The position numbers and the translations under genes were made by a program. The notes below the pieces were generated by a model. That model ran no database searches. It saw nothing but the letters and a program-made list of their open reading frames with translations, and was not told the origin of the DNA. Shown in pieces: positions 40,358 to 42,465 of a stretch of 42,465 nt of DNA (its first letter is position 1; the number at the start of each line of letters is the position of its first letter). Source of the stretch: Yersinia similis (GTDB lineage: Bacteria; Pseudomonadota; Gammaproteobacteria; Enterobacterales; Enterobacteriaceae); NCBI RefSeq assembly GCF_001053095.1, contig NZ_CGBP01000037.1:1-42465 (forward strand), read 5' to 3'.

Positions 40358-40793
40358 CCAAGACAATACCGCTTTGCCCCACCAATAAAGGTTGCCCTTC
40401 AACCACCATTGGCGTCATAAATACGGTATTGTGCATTAAATAATCCAGAAACCCCTCAATCATGCGGCCAGACGTGGGGTTATTGAAGAATATGGGGCTG
40501 TAGCTGAAACTCAACTGACCATTTTGGGTGGTTTGTTCAGTAAACTTACCCTTAAAAATAAAACGATTATCATTAGGGCTGGTAATGGTGCTAATAACAC
40601 CACCTTGGGTCGCGGTAACACGGGTGTCATAGATCTCTTTCTGTTGTGATAGTAAATCATAAAAACCCATTTGTAATTGAGCCTCAGCAAGTGTGGGTTT
40701 TTTCTTTACTTCAGAAGAGGCCAGTGCTGCCAGTGAAAGGAATAACCCCACAATTGACAGAAGCCCCCCATTACTAGCAGTTAACCATTTCAT
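40347..40793 (-). CDS. Small membrane/periplasmic partner of LafZ (ToxS-like by context)
   Basis: The 148-residue protein starts at the ATG at 40793 with GGAGAG nine bases before it; the frame is open to 40814, but that part has no ribosome site. It overlaps the LafZ-like gene by 20 bases. A short hydrophobic N-terminal segment (about 9-25, GLLSIVGLFLSLAALASS) could be a signal peptide or single anchor; the rest (about 26-148) is a hydrophilic domain with DTRVTATQGGVIS, FIFKGKFTEQTTQNGQLSF and a C-terminal PLLVGQSGIVLG. I do not recognise the family by sequence. Layout (regulator with winged helix, membrane helix and periplasmic part, followed by a small overlapping membrane protein) is that of ToxR-ToxS or TcpP-TcpH pairs, whose second member stabilises the first. 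Confidence 0.7.
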   Translation of the reverse strand: MKWLTASNGGLLSIVGLFLSLAALASSEVKKKPTLAEAQLQMGFYDLLSQQKEIYDTRVTATQGGVISTITSPNDNRFIFKGKFTEQTTQNGQLSFSYSPIFFNNPTSGRMIEGFLDYLMHNTVFMTPMVVEGQPLLVGQSGIVLGEK

Positions 40794-41796
40794 TGATTTT
40801 TCTCTCCATCTCACGGTAAATCAAATTATTCAATAGCTGAGAATTCTGACGCCAATGATAGATGGTCATCCCTAACTGTTTATTTTCACATTGACTTTCT
40901 ACTGAGAAGGTAAACTCTAAACGCCTTAGTGACACATAATAATAAATATTAATATTCATATTTTTCGCTTTACTCTGTTTATTTATTGTATAAAGCGTGT
41001 CTTTTAGGCGTTGATTAAGCTTCTCTTCCTGTTGCAGCGACAGCGCACTGTCCACCAACTGGAACAGGCGGATATTGCTGTACGCTTCTTGATCCTGCTC
41101 AATAGCGGTGTAATTAACCCCTTTGTTCTGCGGAAATAAACGATAAATAGCGACCGCAGTGATAAAAATCAATAGCGCAATAATCGTCAGCCCCCAGTAA
41201 CTGAAAATATTCCACGATGGGCGTTTAGTGGCCAAGACTTGCTGATGGTCAACAGCAACCTGCCCGGTCTGCGTTGGGGTTACGGATTCTGTGATCGCTG
41301 TATATTCCGGCTTATCGCCAGTATTCGCTATTGCGATGTTGGCTATATCAGCTGAACCCGTGCTAACACCCTCGTTGAGAGTGGTTGCACTCTGTTGTAC
41401 GGCTATCTCCTGATCGTTGATTGAGTTCAATGCTGCCTGTTCACCCGCCTCTTCTTTCTTTGTGATGTTAATAATTTCACAATAGCTGGTGTCTAGCAGA
41501 TAACCTATCTTGGGAATCGTCTGGATGATGCGCTGTTGTTTATTTTCATCACCCAAAGCGACACGTAGCGTGTGAATAGCATTGGGCAAGCTGTTATTGC
41601 CAATAACTCGGCGCTTCCAGACTAAATTGGTTAACTCATCACGGGATAATATTTCGCCAGCATGCTCCAATAATACGTTGATCAATTTGAGCTGATATTC
41701 ACCAAGGCGTTTCTTTTCCTTGGTATTCTGATGGGTAATAAAACCAGATGTCAGATCGATTAACCAACCATTCACGATATAGGATTGTTTATTCAT
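40774..41796 (-). CDS. lafZ: LafZ-like membrane-bound winged-helix regulator (ToxR/CadC type)
   Basis: The 340-residue protein has an OmpR/ToxR-type winged-helix domain at about 10-104 (LGEYQLKLINVLLEHAGEIL, SRDELTNLVWKRRVIGNNSL, VALGDENKQQRIIQTIPKIG, in parts). A linker (about 110-195) rich in Thr, Ala and Asp leads to one membrane helix (about 198-220, WGLTIIALLIFITAVAIYRL) and a periplasmic domain (221-340). The topology is that of ToxR/CadC one-component regulators that bind DNA while staying in the membrane. In E. coli 042 Flag-2 a gene here is lafZ, described as a membrane regulator; the name is by position and type. It is divergent from the flagellin gene, a natural target. The ribosome site is weak. 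Confidence 0.82.
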   Translation of the reverse strand: MNKQSYIVNGWLIDLTSGFITHQNTKEKKRLGEYQLKLINVLLEHAGEILSRDELTNLVWKRRVIGNNSLPNAIHTLRVALGDENKQQRIIQTIPKIGYLLDTSYCEIINITKKEEAGEQAALNSINDQEIAVQQSATTLNEGVSTGSADIANIAIANTGDKPEYTAITESVTPTQTGQVAVDHQQVLATKRPSWNIFSYWGLTIIALLIFITAVAIYRLFPQNKGVNYTAIEQDQEAYSNIRLFQLVDSALSLQQEEKLNQRLKDTLYTINKQSKAKNMNINIYYYVSLRRLEFTFSVESQCENKQLGMTIYHWRQNSQLLNNLIYREMERKINEMVNC

Positions 41797-42449
41797 ATTT
41801 TTTCGATAGTTGCATGCATAGTGGCATTGGAATGTTTGCTATGATTAAATACTTTAATCAATTACTTATCTCAAGGGTAAATACTGCTTGATTATCAGGA
41901 GATAGTGTTATTATTGGTTAGTTTAAAAATCAGGCAAACCCGCGTTATGTTGTCCGCTTTTAGTTTAATATTCTTTTTTATAAGAAAATTTCCTAGTTAT
42001 TGACCGCTGGAAAGGATATTTCGCTACTTCCCCCAGATGCCTCGTATTATTAACCAAATGATATTAAATAATCAATGTTTTAATAAATTTATTTATTTTC
42101 TGATAGTTAAGTGTTTTTCCTATGCACGTCTGAATTTACATATTTCATGGGGTCTTTTGACAAAACCTCTGTTCTTAATGATGTTTCATTCCTAAAAAGT
42201 GAATAAATAATTATTTTTATTAAAAAATAATTTAATTTTTTATGGCATTGTGTCGTCTTTGTTTTTCTTAAAATTCAAATCAGATTAATAACCTGTGTTA
42301 TTAAAGCACTAAACTCGTTTTAGTGGTGTCACTAATCGTCATCACCATATAATTTGCATACCAGGTTTAATTACTCACACAACCGTGCCGCTTTATTCTG
42401 CTACCACGGGCGCTAACAGGTAGCCCCGGAATTTAAGAGAATCGAACTT
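41797..42449. promoter_or_regulatory. AT-rich divergent region between lafZ and flagellin gene
   Basis: This 653-bp region separates the minus-strand regulator from the plus-strand flagellin start and should hold both promoters. The only clear structures are the dyad CACTAAA/TTTAGTG at 42307-42325 and, overlapping it, a weak sigma-28-like pair (TAAA at 42310-42313, GTCACTAA at 42328-42335, 5 of 8 positions). I see no reading frame. Confidence 0.5.
42307..42325. promoter_or_regulatory. Inverted repeat upstream of flagellin gene
   Basis: CACTAAA (42307-42313) and TTTAGTG (42319-42325) are a perfect 7-bp inverted repeat with a 5-base spacer, about 125 bp before the probable lafA start. It may be a regulator site, with LafZ as a possible binder, or part of a sigma-28 promoter; the region is otherwise AT-rich. 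Confidence 0.4.
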
Positions 42450-42465
42450 ATGGCACTGTCTATCC
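42450..42465 (+). CDS. lafA: Flagellin gene start (probable lafA), cut by window edge
   Basis: An ATG at 42450 opens MALSI and runs off the window, with an AAGAGA-type ribosome site 8-13 bases upstream. Flagellins commonly begin MA(Q/V/L)xIN or MALSI-type, and in Flag-2 clusters the lateral flagellin follows lafZ divergently. Only five codons are visible, so the call rests mainly on position. Confidence 0.6.

Overview
The window looks like chromosomal DNA of a Yersinia-type enterobacterium. The evidence is a moderate-GC enterobacterial gene style, an invasin/intimin-type adhesin, a chaperone-usher fimbrial operon, a FepB-like iron-siderophore lipoprotein, and above all a nearly complete second (lateral, Flag-2) flagellar cluster in the order known from Escherichia coli 042 and Yersinia. 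The genus is inferred from recalled gene order and protein similarity; no database search was possible.

Positions 1-14500 are accessory. They hold the 3' end of an invasin/intimin-like adhesin (1-942), a decayed IS6-family element (about 985-1383), and a minus-strand chitin-degradation pair: an LPMO with FnIII and chitin-binding modules, and a GH18 chitinase. Both chitin enzymes lack a recognisable Sec signal peptide. A 1.2 kb AT-rich gap follows, then a compact fimbrial operon (pilin, usher, chaperone, two-domain tip adhesin; 5595-10767). Next come a solitary fepB-like gene with candidate Fur sites upstream, a secreted protein with an LprI-like N-terminus (12827-13822), and a DUF2931-type lipoprotein (13914-14495).

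Positions 14819-42465 are the Flag-2 cluster. A minus-strand export and switch operon (fliM-fliN-fliP-fliQ-fliR-flhB-flhA) faces away from a plus-strand operon starting with the sigma-54 activator gene lafK (lafK-fliE-F-G-H-I-J). After a bidirectional terminator come minus-strand flgA and flgM-flgN, then a plus-strand rod, hook and ring operon (flgB to flgL, then a lafW-type gene) behind a textbook sigma-54 promoter. A minus-strand ToxR/ToxS-like membrane regulator pair (a LafZ-like winged-helix protein and a small membrane or periplasmic partner) follows. The window ends in the first codons of a probable flagellin gene (lafA).

Together these genes encode the export gate, C ring, ATPase complex, basal body, P and L rings, hook and hook-filament junction of an independent flagellum. 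No fliO, chemotaxis gene or flhDC is present here; filament, cap, motor and sigma-28 genes would be expected beyond the right edge. Points worth a second look include the ToxR/ToxS-like pair, a FliM without the usual CheY-binding N-terminus, a LafK without a receiver domain, a muramidase-less FlgJ, a perfect GxxxG ladder in FliH, a 69-bp dispersed element at operon boundaries of the cluster, and palindromes and tandem repeats upstream of flgK, the chitinase and lafA.
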